From positions 62,001 through 126,000 of the forward strand of contig JAIVFI010000045.1 of assembly GCA_025558095.1 (NCBI GenBank): a stretch of DNA of 64,000 bases. Reading direction: 5' to 3'. The stretch's first letter is position 1. The number at the start of each line of letters is the position of its first letter. This document shows positions 17,749-29,524 of this stretch, one piece after another. Position numbers and translations under genes: made by a program. The notes under the pieces are model-generated. The model saw only the letters and a program-made list of their open reading frames with translations, did no database searches and had not been told where the DNA came from. The stretch is from Hyaloraphidium curvatum (lineage: Eukaryota; Monoblepharomycota; Hyaloraphidiomycetes; Hyaloraphidiales; Hyaloraphidiaceae).

Positions 17749-19975
17749 TCAGCCCGCCGAACTCTGCGGCACCCACGCCGCCAGGTCCCTCTCGCTCGTC
17801 AGCACGATCTTGGCAAACGTCCGTGTCGGATTCTGCGGTTCGACCGCCTCGACGACGAAGGTGCCCATCTGCGAGGGCAGAACCACCCGCTCCCCAGTTT
17901 CGTCCAGAACCGGGGACGACGCCGGGACGACGCCGAGGGCCTCCATGGTGCGCCGGAAATTGTCCGCGACCTTCTTGGCCGGCGCCCCGTAGCATGTCCC
18001 GATCCCGTCCAGGTACCTCGCGATCACCCGCAGGTCGTGCGCGTGCCCGCTCGCCTCGACCGCGGCCGCCAGCTCCCCGGGCGGAAGCCTGGCCTTCATC
18101 ACCCCCACCGCGGCCATGTTCAGAGCGCCGATCAGCGAGAGCGCCGTGATGGAGAGCTGGTGCAGGCCCTTGCGCGAAGGGTCGGCGCGCATCTGCCCTT
18201 CCGCCATGCGGACAAAAAGCACCGACCCCTCCAGCACGGGCAGGAACCCTGGTGACGAGAAGAGCCTTTCGTCTGCAGTTGCGGGGTCCCCCTGGATCCA
18301 GTGCTCCGCCTTGTAGGCGTGCATGTGCGTGAGGACGACCCAGAAGAGGTGCGCCGACGCGTCCGAGGCAAAGTGCGCCCCCGCCGAGGCGAAGAAGGGC
18401 GCGGCGTCGCCTTGGGCCGCGGCGGGGCCGAAGGCGGGGGGAAGGTGCCTGAACATCGCCGCGCAGAGGGACTCAAAGACCTGCACAAGGTCGCAGTACG
18501 TTAGTTCCGCGTGGGTCAGCTCGTGCGGCTCCTTGGCGACAGTCCGGAGCGTCTCGACCCCGGACCGCAGGGCAAAGGAGCGCATCCGGAGCCGCAAATG
18601 TCGCAGGAAGTTGGCGAGCAGGACCGCGGAAAACACGGGGCTCGCCCGCCATAGGAATGCGGGCTCGATGAGCGAGGCAACGAGGCGTTCGCCCGTCGGG
18701 GCGTCCGGGGTCGCCAGGAAGGGCCGGAAATCGACGGTAGCACGGTCGTCGTCCGAACTCTCGGCGCCATGCAGTTCTCGGAAGGCGAAATCCGGATCCT
18801 GGTGCTCGAAGTAGACGTCGTGGCACGGGAGGTCGAAACGCGGGGCGAGCTCGAAGAAATCCGGGTCCCCGTCCCGGTTGCTCACGTAGGCAAAGATAAG
18901 ATGGAAGTTCATCATGGCGATCCACAGACGGCGGCAAATCTCCCCCATGATCCAGTCCGCAACGTTGCGGGGGGGTCCGGAGGGCAGGAGGACGCCGGAG
19001 CGGCCGACGCAGAGCTTCCGCAGCACGCGCAGGCCCAGCTGAAAGATCCCTTCCGCCCGACCGGCAATCCCGAGCGAGACCATGACCTGAACAACCAGAA
19101 AGATAGTCTGGACGGCCTCAATCTCCGTCATCCTGCCACCGCCTCCGCTCCCGAGTCCCTCCACGAAGCCCGCGAGGATCAAATCCCGCGCACGTTCCAC
19201 GCAGAGCCGCGCGATCCATAGGCGTTCGGCATCCGTGAGCGCGAAACCGTCCACGAGCCGCGCGCCCTGGGCCGCCGCGGCGTAGAACAAGGCGAGCGGC
19301 CTGGCGGCGCGGTAAACCGAGCTGTTCCCGGCAGCCACGGCATCCTGGAACGTCTTGCGGTGCACAACCGGGTGCGCCGCGTTGCAATCCTCGAAAAAGG
19401 CGGTGACGCAGGCCGCGATGAGTCCCGAGCGGGGCAGGGTCTCGAACGGCGGAAAGGCCAGCGTGAAAAGTGGTTGGGAATTGGCCTCAGGCATCCACGG
19501 GGTTCTAATGCTGCCGGCAAAAGTGCCAAAAGCGACCCCGGTGACCGAATGTGACGGTGGGGAGGAGCCGAAGCCGGACTCAAGGTGAGCAGGCAGAAAG
19601 ATGCGCTCCAGGGGCGAATCGGGGCTCGACGGCGACGCCCCAGCAGAAAGTCGCTCCACCGCCACGCCTCCCACGTCCTGCCCCCGGCCGAGCTCGGCCT
19701 TTCGCAGCCGCTCCCTCTGACGTCTCGAGAGCTCGAACGTCTGGGGGACACAGGGCCGCCGCAGGCGGGCACACCGCATGCACGGGCCGCCCATAGGGCT
19801 GGAATGACATCGCTTTTTGTCGGAGTGACAGCCAGCACTGGGTCGGACGAGATTGGCCGGGGTAGGCGAGTGAGTGAACGAGGCGGCTTCCGAGGGGAAA
19901 GGCCCACCAGCTCGCCCGGTCCGGGCCCTCGGCCACGGCGCTCCGAGCGGTCCTGTCGGTGCCCTCATGCGCCAT
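17749..19975 (-). CDS. Zn2Cys6 transcription factor, tandem copy 1
   Basis: Two exons, 19975-19908 and 19837-17749, give 718 aa. The 70-nt intron splits the zinc cluster: exon 1 ends with two bases of the first Cys codon, and splicing yields CAGCHSDKKRC, then PCMRCARLRRPC, that is C-x2-C-x6-C-x8-C-x2-C-x6-C. A basic segment (LSRRQRERLRKAE) follows, then the Fungal_trans region from about residue 170: FFEDCNAAHPVVHRKTFQDA, ERLWIARLCVERARDLILAG, EIEAVQTIFLVVQ and DWIMGEICRRLWIAMMNFHL. It should bind DNA as a nuclear regulator. The copy at 21.4-23.8 kb is strongly alike at protein and DNA level, including intron position and phase, so the two arose by recent tandem duplication. Confidence 0.92.
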
Positions 19976-20042
19976 GGGCCGGCGGCCACCCGGCGGCCGA
20001 GTCGGCCGCCGCCAAGTCAAGGACGGTTTGTGGTGGCGTCGT

Positions 20043-20290
20043 TCAGACCCGTTTTGGACCCGCGGCCGCCGTCCGTCCCCGCGCAACTCCGCAAGGGACG
20101 CTTTACGACATCACTTCGTGGTTGGAAGATACAGTGCCTTAGACGATGGGCGCCTTTCGTACTACTTGGGTGTATACAGCGCCAACCACCTCCCCGGTCG
20201 TGCGTTTCGCATTCCCAAGTTTACCGCACCCCAGACCAGACGCCGACCATACAGCAAGCCCGCGAAAGCTAGATATTGGCTCCGGAGTGT
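20043..20290 (+). repeat. direct repeat, copy A
   Basis: Clearly related to 21170-21420 in the same orientation. Shared blocks include CAAGGGACGC, ACTTGGGTGTA, ACAGCGCCAACC and CGCGAAAGC. It lies just upstream of factor copy 1, whereas copy B abuts the stop of factor copy 2. Confidence 0.75.
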
Positions 20291-20414
20291 GCTACGAGGT
20301 TTCAGTGTTACGACCCCCTGTGGACGAGTAGATGGGGCAGGAATGCAGGAAGGAACAACTCGGTCGCCCATGAACTCATGAAGATGATTTTCTGCGCGTC
20401 TTAACACGGGTTCA

Positions 20415-20860
20415 TCAAAGCGTGCAAGTGCCGCTGACGCAGGTGCCCTGGCCCGTCATGCAGGTGTTGCCCGGGCAGCAAGCGTCGCCGTCCATCGCGA
20501 CGCACGTGCAGACATCCGCGTTGGAGCATTCCAAGTTCTGCCCCGAGCAGAGGCCTTCGCAGCAAGCCGCCCCGACGGTGGTGCCGCACGCGTAGCGCCG
20601 GTAGAGCTGGTGCGCGGAGCTGTACTTGGTGCAGGAAACCGCAGCTTCACCGGCGATGTGTTCGCCTGCGGCCCAGGGTGGCTTCAGAGTGATGCGGGCG
20701 CCCGGAACGGCAGCGCAACTTTACAGTAGAAGCCTTCGGCGCACTCGGCGCAGCTCGAGCGCTTCACGATGATTTCCTCGGGCGGCGGATGAGACCCTAT
20801 AAAGCGGGACACAAAGGTCTCTCTCCCGCTTCCCCGTCCAGCCTAATTTGGGTCACATCT
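20415..20860 (-). pseudogene. decayed cysteine-rich secreted-type gene
   Basis: The minus strand encodes, in one frame, KRSSCAECAEGFYCKVALPF and, after a one-base shift near 20705, ITLKPPWAAGEHIAGEAAV followed by a dense Cys stretch (AACCEGLCSGQNLECSN, DACCPGNTCMTGQGTC) and a stop at 20415. Sixteen or so cysteines in about 110 residues suggest a disulfide-rich extracellular protein. No start or signal peptide is seen; the frame opens after a stop near 20860. The frame break and missing 5' end make it a probable pseudogene or the last exons of a gene whose start I cannot find. It lies between two direct repeats. Confidence 0.5.
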
Positions 20861-21059
20861 GGAGACGTTTCTGTTGGCCTGGATGAATTCGGTAGTTCGT
20901 ATTGCCGTCGAGCCGGCAGTCCAACGGAAAGGAATCGTGCCATCCGGCGAAGGCGAGACTGCAAGTAAAAGATCCCGGCATCCTTCTGCGGGATCGGACT
21001 GCGGCGCAGGCGAGCGTCGTCTGCCGGCTGACGGGGGCCCGGGTCCTAATTGCGCGACA

Positions 21060-21093
21060 CCGATCCACCTGTCCCTTGCGGCAGGTGGATCGG
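21060..21093. repeat. perfect 12-bp inverted repeat (hairpin)
   Basis: Arms CCGATCCACCTG and CAGGTGGATCGG enclose a 10-base loop. It lies between the cysteine-rich pseudogene and repeat copy B, away from any coding end, so it is not an obvious terminator of a known gene. Confidence 0.85.
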
Positions 21094-21169
21094 AGAAGGA
21101 TACGACGACTGCGCTTCGATCTATGTCGAGCTACATCATTGCCCTGTCCGATCCGTGGCCGACCGAAAG

Positions 21170-21420
21170 CACCACCGTCCCCTCCACACCTGATGCATGT
21201 TGGGCCCGCGGCCGTCTCTTCCCGCACAACCCTGCAAGGGACGCGCTACGATACAACTTCAACATTGATGGATGAGAGAGTACCTCGGGCCACGGACGCC
21301 ATTCGTACAACTTGGGTGTACACAGCGCCAACCGCCTCCCCGAATCGTGCGTCGCATTCCCAAGTTCCTCGCAGCCGATCATACGGCAAACCCCGCGAAA
21401 GCGAGATATTCCGTCCCTCT
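21170..21420 (+). repeat. direct repeat, copy B
   Basis: Partner of copy A at 20043-20290, about 1.1 kb apart. It runs up to the stop codon of Zn2Cys6 factor copy 2. Confidence 0.75.
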
Positions 21421-21428
21421 GTACACCC

Positions 21429-23774
21429 TCACCCCGCCGAGACCCTGGGCACCCATGCCGACAGCGTCCTCTCGCTCGTCAGCACGATCTCGGCGAACGT
21501 CCGCGTTGGGTTTTCGGGCTCGATGGCCGTGGCGCCGAACGTGCCCGGCTGCGACGGCATCTCCAGGTCTTCCTCGGCGTCCTCGGGGGCCGGCGAGGCC
21601 GCGGAGGTGACGCCGAGGGCTTCCATCGTGCGGCGGAAGTTGTCGGCCATTTTCTTGGCTGGTTGCGGGGACGGGGGCAGGAGGCGGCGTCAGCCGCAGA
21701 AAACGGGGACGTGCTCGCGGCGTGCACCGACCTGGGGCACCGTACCACGTCCCGATCCCGTCGAGGTATCTCGCAATCACCCTCAGGTCGTGCGCATGCC
21801 CGCTCGCCTCGACCGCAGCCGCCAGCTCCTCGGGCGGCAGCCTGGCCTTCATCACCCCAAGCGCGGCCATCGACAGCGCGCCCATCCGCAGGAGCGCCGT
21901 TATCGAGAGCTGGTGCACGCCCTTCAGCGACGGGTCTGCTGCCATCTGCCCCTCCGCCATCCGGACAAAGAGCACCGCCCCCTCAAGGACCGGGAGAAAG
22001 CCCGGGGAAGAGAAGAGCCTCGCATCGGCGGCGGCGGGGTCGCCCTGGATCCAGTGTTCGCAGCGGTACGCGCGGAGCTGCATCAACACCAGCCAGAAGA
22101 TGTGCGCTGCGGCGTTCGAGTTGAAGTGGGCGCCAGAGGCGGCGAAGAACGGGGCGGCCTCGCCCTGCGCCGCGGCGGGACCGAAGCCGGGGGGGAGGTG
22201 CCGGAAGGCGGCTTCGCAGAGGGTTTCGAAGACCCGCACGAGCTCGCAGTACTTCTGCTCTGCGTCCGTCAGCTCGCGGGGCTCCTTCGCGAGCGTGCGG
22301 AGGGTTTCGACGCCGGAGCGCGACGCGAAGGAGCGCATCCGGAGCCGCAGGTGGCGCAGGAAGTTGGCGAAGGCCACCGCGCAGAACGAAGGGCTGGCGC
22401 GCCATAGGAATGCGGGCTCCATGAGCGAGGCGACGAGACGGTCGCCCGCCTGCACGTCCGGCGTCGCCAGGAACTGGGAAAAGTCGACCACGGCGGGCTC
22501 ATCGCCCGAGCTTCCGGGGCCGTAGAGTTCCGTGAAAGCGAAGCCGGTGTCGTGGTGCTCGAAAAAGACGTCGTGGCACGGCAGCTGCAGCCGCGGCGCG
22601 AGGACGAAAAAGTCCGTATCTTCCTCCCTGTTGCTCACATAGGCGAAGATGACCTCGAAGTTCATCATAGCGAACCAAAGCCGGCGGCACATTTCGCCCC
22701 TGATCCAGTCCACGACGTCGCGCGGAGGTGCGGTGGGTAGGAGCACGCAATCCCGGCCCGGCGGGAAACCTCCTCCGGCTGGGTCTGCCTGGGTGAGGCA
22801 GAGCCTCTGCACGATGCACAACCCCAACTGGAACAGCCCCACGGCACGCTGGGCAAAGCCAAGGTAAATGCCGGCCTGCACAACGACAAAGATGGTCTGG
22901 ACGGCCTCCATCTCCGTCATGTGGCCGCCCGCCGCGCTCCCGAGACCCTGCACGAAGCCAGCGAGGATCAGATCCCTCGCCCGTTCCACGCAGTGCCGCG
23001 CAATCCAAAGCCGTTCGACGTCCGTCAGCCCGAAACCCTCCACGAGGCGCGCGCCCTGGGCCGCCGCGGCGTAGAGCAGCGCGAGCGGCCTGGTGGCGCC
23101 GTAAATGGGGCTGCTCCCCGCAGCAAACGCGTCCTGGAACATCTTGCGGTGCACGACGGGGTGGGCCGCGTTGCAATCGTCGAAGTAGGCAGCGACGCAG
23201 GCCAGGATCAGGTCCGAGGGCAGGTTCGCGGCTGTCGAGCCGGCCGGCGCAAAGAGGGAGTGGGGATGGGGCACGGGCGACCACGGGAACGTATGGTTCC
23301 CGGCAAAGAAGCCGAAACTGTCCATCGGGGCCGAATTCGCCTGAAGCGGCGTGCCGAAGCCGGCCACCGGGCTCGGTGCGAGAGGCGAGAAAAGGGAGGC
23401 CGTCTGGGGTGCCGGATCCGGGCTCCACGGCGCCGACGCGGCCGGCACCCACGATGCCACGGCCCTGTCGTTCACCGGGCCGGCCACGGCCTTCCGCAGC
23501 TTGTCCCGCTGCCTTCGCGAGAGGCCGAACGTCTGGGGCACGCACGGCCGGCCCACTTTCACGCAGCGTGCACACGGCCCCCCGCCCGGCGAGGGCTGGC
23601 ACCGCTTTTTGTCCGAATGGCAGCCGTGACTATTGCGGATTGGGGGAGCTGGGCGGTTAGGGAGCCCTTCGCGGGGGACGAGTGCGACACCCACCAACTC
23701 GGCTTACCGCCGCCGAAGCCCGCCACGTCCGGCGCCGCCGGCGGCGCGCCGGCGTCCGCGCCGCTCGCGGGCAT
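21429..23774 (-). CDS. Zn2Cys6 transcription factor, tandem copy 2
   Basis: Three exons, 23774-23695, 23629-21732, 21658-21429, give 735 aa. As in copy 1 the first intron (65 nt) splits the first cluster Cys codon and splicing gives CHGCHSDKKRC with PCARCVKVGRPC. A second intron (73 nt) falls before KKMADNFRRTMEALGV; copy 1 has no intron there but the same peptide, so an intron was gained or lost after duplication. The Fungal_trans region matches copy 1 block by block (YFDDCNAAHPVVHRKMFQDA, MEAVQTIFVVVQ, DWIRGEMCRRLWFAMMNFEV). An upstream ATG at 23813 would add 13 residues. The target genes are not known; neighbours give no pathway hint. Confidence 0.92.
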
Positions 23775-24416
23775 CGCAAAGGAGCGCTGCCGCCCGGTCG
23801 GGTGTCGCGGCAAGTCGGTGTGGTTTGGTTTTCAGGGACGACGGTTTAGCCTTCCTGCAGGCCAGCCAGAAAGCCATTTCATCGTCCCTGGATGTGAGAT
23901 ACCCCGCTGCGAACCCCCTGGGGCACCGCCATGAGCCGAGAACTCAGGATACGCTTCCGATCGAGAAATGTAGTTCAGTCCGGGCGGATCGGCACCGTGG
24001 AACTCGCGCAGTTGGACTTGAAGAGACTTGCCACCGCGCCGGCCGACAGCCAGAAAACGGCGAATCGTCGGGGATGCTCCTGTCGGACCGGGTCCATGGA
24101 AGAATCAGCTTGAACGATACAACTGCTCATACACTGCACTTGCTGCTGAGCGGAGGGCCAGAGGCTCGTTCATCCCTGCGTGCCGCAACTCCAGACGGCC
24201 ATCTAGTACACGCAGGCAAGGAGGAGTCACCTTAAAGAACCACTATAAACGTGAATTCCTCCTAGACACTCGTTTCGCAGCAGCTTATTCATTTTGCTCG
24301 CGATGTTGATTTACTCTCCAAGTGTGAGTGCCGGGGAAGTTGAATGAGGCTGCCAACCTGCGCGACGAGGAACACGACTCTCAAAGCACCCCGTCCCCCG
24401 GGTTGCCGCCTCCGCC
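23775..24416 (+). other. intergenic, promoter side of the SNF2 gene
   Basis: About 640 bp between divergent genes without a supported frame. A TATA-like ACTATAAAC lies near 24241-24250, roughly 170 bp before the SNF2 start. The final 100 bp are less GC-rich than coding DNA. Confidence 0.4.
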
Positions 24417-27400
24417 ATGTCCAGCGACGACGAGTCGTTCGCCACGCCGCCGTCGTCGCCCGAGCCCGACGGCGGCCCGGCGGTGCCCCGCCCGCCGCCG
24501 AGGCGCGACTCGCCCGCGCTCGCGCCGCCCGCGCCCGACGTGCCCGGCCTCGCGGACGTGCTGAGAGGCCTCGACGCGCTGTCGCTGCCGAAGGCCGTGC
24601 CCGGGGAGTCTGCGGGCTCGACGGGGGCACGGGGTGGGAGGCGGGACGCGGGGACCGCAAACACGGAAGGCGGACCGGGGACGGTGCGGACGCTCCAGGG
24701 GCCCGCGGGCAAGACGCTGGAGGACCTGATCTTCCCTCCCACCCCGGACGGGCTGCCCGTTGGACCGGAGGAAACGCAAGGGGGACGGGGAAGCGCGGAG
24801 CCATCGCCCGTCAGGGGCGTGCCGCCGAGGTGCCTCGGGTCCCCTTCGGCCTCGTTCGACGACTTCTCGCGGCTGGAAGAGGACCTGGACGGCTGGGACG
24901 TCGGCTACGGACGCGGAGAATCGCCCAGTCCAGAGCCTGAGCGGCAAGAGGACAGCGAAATCGCAGACACGGTTCCCACTCCCGCCGCCGCCCCGCCCCC
25001 CGAACAAGGGAAGTCCCTGGAGGACCTACTCTTCCCTCCCACCCCCGAAGCGGACCGCGGCAGACCCCGTGCCGGCACCACCCCGTCGCCCGCCTCGCGG
25101 CCCCGCGCGGTCAGCGCCGACGAGCTGCAGACCCCGAGGTCGGCGGTGCGGTCGCCCGGCGGGGCGTACGTGCTAGACACGGACAGCGAGGACGATGTGC
25201 GCCCGTCGGGGAGCACGGCCGGGACGATGGCGACGCGGGAGGAGGTGGACCTCATGGACTCGGACTCGGACGACGGGCAGCGCGCCTTGCCGGCGCCGTC
25301 TCGGGTCGGTCAACCCCCCGTGGACTCGGATTCGGACGACGAACTGCCGGTGCTCGCGCCGCCAAAGCCGAAACCGGACCTGGACAGGTGGCGCAAGAAC
25401 AACGCGACGCCGCCAAAGAACTCGACCGTCCTCATCGACCTGACCAACTCGCCCGGAGACCTACCCGGATTCCTCCCGCCCCCCGGCAAGACCAGCGGGC
25501 CCCCTTCCGACCGGTCGCCCGGCTCAACGCCCCCGAGGCCCGTCTCGGCCCCGGTGGTCTTTGCCAAGCCGAAGCTCGTGCTCCCCGTGAATGACTCGTA
25601 CTCCACCTTCGATGCCTCTTTCCGCGCTCCCAGCAAACCCCTCCCTGCCGAGCAAACCCCCGACTCGCCCCCGCCCCCCGACTCGGCCGGCCCCGACGGC
25701 GTGCACCCCGCCCTCGCCCTGCTGACCAGCGACCCCGACCCCTCCCTCCTCGCCGACGTCGACCAGCCGCGCGACCTCACCGTCAGGCTCATGCCGCACC
25801 AGCTCGTCGGCCTGCGCTTCCTCGTCGGGCAGGAGCGCGCCTCGGCCCGGCGGGGCGGCATCCTCGCCGACGACATGGGCCTGGGCAAGACCGTCCAGAC
25901 CATCGCCCTCATCCTGGCCAACCGCCCCCGCCCGGACCCCGCGCTCGCATTCGGCCAGCCGAAAGACCGCAAGGCGACCCTGGTGGTCGCCACCAAGGCC
26001 CTGGCGCCGCAGTGGGCCCGCGAGGTCAAGTCCAAGACCCGCCCCGGGGCGCTCTCGGTGCTCGTCTACCACGGCCCCGTCCGCCCGCGCGACCCGAGGG
26101 TGCTGGAGCGGTACGACGTGGTGATCACCACCTACAGCACCCTGGAAGCCGAGCGGCGGTCGCACGCCGGGTCAGACGCCGAGGCCGAGCGGGAGCTTGG
26201 CACGCTGTTCCGCGCGCGGTGGCTGAGGGTGGTGCTGGATGAGGCGCATCTGATCAAGAACAGGGCGGCCAAGTCGAGCGTGGCGGCGTGCCATCTGGAT
26301 GCCAGCTACAGGCTGTGCCTGACGGGGACGCCGTGCCAGAACTCGCTCGAGGACGTGCATTCGCTGCTCAAGTTCCTGCGGATCCCTCCGTACGACGACC
26401 ACAAGTTGTTCAAGAGCGAGGTGCTGGAGCCGTACAAGCGTGCCAAGGGCAACCAGGCCGTGCTTGCCCTCGAGAGGCTGCGCGCGGTGCTGGCCACGGT
26501 CATGCTCCGCCGGACCAAGGCGTCTGTCGACGGCGCCGGCAAGCCGCTGCTGGAACTCCCGCCCAAGGATGTGGACCTGGTGCGGTGCGAGCTCGGCGAG
26601 CGGGAGCGGGCATTCTACGACTCGCTCGAGGGGCGGATGCGCGCCGAGTTCGAGGGGATGGCGGCGGCGGAGCAGAGGAAGTACACGACGGTGCTGACGC
26701 TCATCCTGCGGCTGAGGCAGTGCTGCGACCACCCGGCGCTGGTGGGCGCGGTGGAGGAGGAGGAGGCCGAGGTGGACAGGGAGCTGCGGGGGGCCTCGGC
26801 GGGATCGGAGGTGGACGGGCTCTCGGAGCGGCTGGCGTCCTTCTCGGTGTCGTCGTCGGCGGCGGCTGGCAAGGGCCCTGTATCGCGGGAGAAGAAGAAC
26901 GCGGCGGTGCTGGCCCGCCTCTTGCGCAGCTGGACGCCCTCGGCCAAGACGGACGCGGCGATGGACCTGCTCCGGCGCGAGCTGGAGGAGGACGCGGGGA
27001 ACAAGGTCTGCGTGTTTTCGCAGTTCACGAGCTTCCTGGACGTCTTCGAGATCCCGCTGCGCGAAGCCGGGTACCGATTCGTGAGATGTGGGCGGCCATA
27101 CTGGGCAAGGTCGTGGCTGCTGTGCTGACGTTTGTCGCAGATGACGGTACGATGAGCATCGCCCAGCGCGAAGAGGTGCTCGCCTCGTTCCGCAACAACA
27201 AGAATGTGCGGATCATGCGTGGGTGCTTTCTTTTTCATCTGGCGGAGCCCTGCTCACGGCCCTCTGCGCACAGTTATCAGCCTCAAGTGTGGATCGCTCG
27301 GCCTGAACCTCGTCTGCGCCAACAAGGTCATCGTCCTCGATCCCTGGTGGAACGGCACGATCGAGGACCAGGCCGTGGACAGGGTGCACCGCATTGGGTG

Positions 27401-27689
27401 AGTGTTTCTTTTGGCTGAAGCTCGCGATGCCTCATTTGTCGTGTCAGGCAAACGAAGCCCGTAAGGGTCAGCAAGCTCATCGTCGACGGCACAATCGAGG
27501 ATCGGATCGTTCAGGTTGGCTTGCCCTCTGCCTGCCACAGCAGTTCTTTGTTGATCGCGGCCGCAGCTCCAGGAAAAGAAGCGCGAGCTGATCAAGGGCG
27601 TCATCGGCGAAGGAGGCGTGGCGGGCGGGGACAGGCTGACCTGGGAGCAGCTGCGGTTCCTGTTCCAGCCCTCGCGCAGGGCCGAGTGA
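24417..27689 (+). CDS. SNF2-family DNA translocase with SIM-like motifs
   Basis: Five exons, 24417-27087, 27141-27218, 27274-27397, 27448-27514, 27567-27689, give 1020 aa. The first 450 residues are disordered and acidic. Two copies of LEDL[IL]FPPTP and two of DSDSDD occur there, as do [10 protein letters not shown] and [11 protein letters not shown], both good SUMO-interaction-type motifs. The helicase core follows: [35 protein letters not shown] (Walker A), [11 protein letters not shown] (DEAH), [31 protein letters not shown] and [12 protein letters not shown]. The type is that of Rad5/Rad16/Uls1/TTF2 remodellers, but no RING lies between the two halves. It likely moves along DNA using ATP and strips proteins, perhaps sumoylated ones. 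The next gene starts only 24 bp after its stop. Confidence 0.92.
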
Positions 27690-27712
27690 GGCCGGCCATC
27701 CATTTTGTTGCC

Positions 27713-29352
27713 ATGCAGAGTGTTGCTTCTGCCAACCCACCTTCGCAAATGTCCCACGCGCTCTCGCCCGCCGAATGGGCCGCTGTGTTCCCGGCGGACG
27801 CGTCGCCCGGTGGCACGGGTGGCCTCGCGCCGTACGACCCCGCGGCGGAGCTGCGGGCGGCCGAGCCGCTGACGCCGCCGGCGACGCTCGCGCTGCTGCG
27901 GCCAGTGCCGCTGGCGTCTTTTCTGCTGAAAGTGCAGATTGCGGTCGCCGGCCGCGCCGGCGCGCTCATGGGCGCCGTGCTTTCTCTAACGTCGCTGATC
28001 GTCCCGCTGTGGACTCTCCTCCCGATGTGGCTCGCGTGCAACGGCGGCCGTTTCGCGGGGCGAGAGCTCGCCGTGGCCACCGCCTGCGTCGCACTCACCC
28101 ACGTGTGCGGGACGTGGCTGCTCATCGCGACCCCGGGCTTCGTGGACTCTTACCGCGGTCTGCGGGGCAAGGAGACGCTCGGGGACCACGCGTTCGCCGT
28201 CCTGGCCCGCTGGCTCCAGCTGGTTTCCGCTGACTCCCCGACGAGCACTTCTGGGGACGAGGACGGCGCCGGCTACGGCCTGGTGGCGCACCGTCCTGAC
28301 GACCGCGAGTGCACGTGCCCGCGCAAGGGTTGCTCGGGTTCGCTCCCAGCGCAGGCCGCAGTCAGCACACTGATGCTCACGCTCTACATCGTCCTTTATA
28401 TCTCCGCGACATCAGTACTCTCTTCGTATTCCAGCACCGTGTCACTCGCCCGCTGTACGTGGACAACGCTGTGGACCGCAACCCTGGGCGGCGTTTTCTG
28501 TGCGTTCCGATCGATTGACTGTTATCTGGGACTGACGCGATCGAGGTAGACGTTGCCTTTCTGCTACAGTCGGTTTCCTTGGCTGTCAACGCATCGGCAA
28601 CGGCCCCCTCGCTGGGTAGCATGCGCCTGCAGGCCCGGCTGCTCAAGCGAGCCGCACGGATCTGCGTGGACCGCGTCATGGAGCCGTTCCGTGCGGCGGT
28701 GGCGGCTTCTGCAGGCGGCGGACGGGCTGCCGTGCAGGGGCCGGGCACGGCCGTTGGCGGCGTCAAGTCCGTCGACGACACCGAAGAGCGCCTCGCCGCC
28801 GTCGTCGAGCTGTGCGGGCTCCACCGCTCCGCGACTGAGACACTCTCGCAACCCCCGTACCACCTTGCGGCCCCGTACTCTTTCGCGGCCTACGTCGTCT
28901 CGGGGTTGGTCGCGATGCTGGTCGAGATCCTCGCCGCCGGCTGCCTGCCTCTGTCCTCCTACACCAATATCCTCTTCATGATTCTGGGCTCCAACGCCGT
29001 GGACCTCGTGAACCTCGCCGTCTACAACGGCACCCTCACCGGCCTCCTCGACGTGTACGCGCGAGCTGGCGAGGAGGCCCGCACGGTGCTCGCCGTCGGC
29101 GCGGCGATCCCGGGCGCCGCGGGCGCCGCCTTTCGCCACAGCCTGGCGCCGGAGCTCGACGCGGTGGACAAGCTGCTGGCCTCGTTCGCCGAGATCGGAC
29201 GCCACCGGGCGCGGTTCGCTGGGTTCGTTATCACCGGATCGGTCGTCCGGTCCTATTTCACCGCGCTGCTGACGGCGGTGCTGGGTCTGGCGAGCGTGCT
29301 TCACAATTTCGGGGTGCCGTTCACGGCCGAGACGGCGTGTCCGGTGCAGTGA
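27713..29352 (+). CDS. seven-TM membrane protein, paralogue A
   Basis: Two exons, 27713-28545 and 28620-29352 (521 aa); an ATG at 27749 is an alternative start. Seven hydrophobic segments can be counted: around GAVLSLTSLIVPLWTLLPMW, VATACVALTHVCGTWLLIA, STLMLTLYIVLYISATSVL, TTLWTATLGGVFCAF, AAYVVSGLVAMLVEILAAG, YTNILFMILGSNAVDLVNL and TALLTAVLGLASVLHNFG. The N-terminal 80 residues and two loops (TM4-5, TM6-7) are long and soluble. The TM2-3 loop has ECTCPRKGCSGSLP. Paralogue B at 30.8 kb shares the AEWxAVxP start, this C-x-C-x4-C motif and all seven segments. I cannot name the family; a receptor-like role (compare fungal gustatory-receptor-like 7TM proteins) is a guess. Confidence 0.75.
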
Positions 29353-29524
29353 CTTTTTCGAGCGCCGTCGGAGGAGACGCCGCAGTGACCTGATCTGTGA
29401 CTGCTTTGGGGAGAAGAAGACTGGTAGGCGTGATCTACTGCGATCCGCCATGCTACGAACATTCGCTTCGATCCAACCATCCGTTACTCTTCCGGTCCCC
29501 CGCAACTTGCCGGCATCCCACCGG

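Noticed and set aside
28549-28981. Separate gene starting MPFCYSRFPW downstream of 7TM paralogue A exon 1
   Set aside because: It is a shadow frame; the true frame continues by a 74-nt intron into the exon with SMRLQARL and TM5-7.
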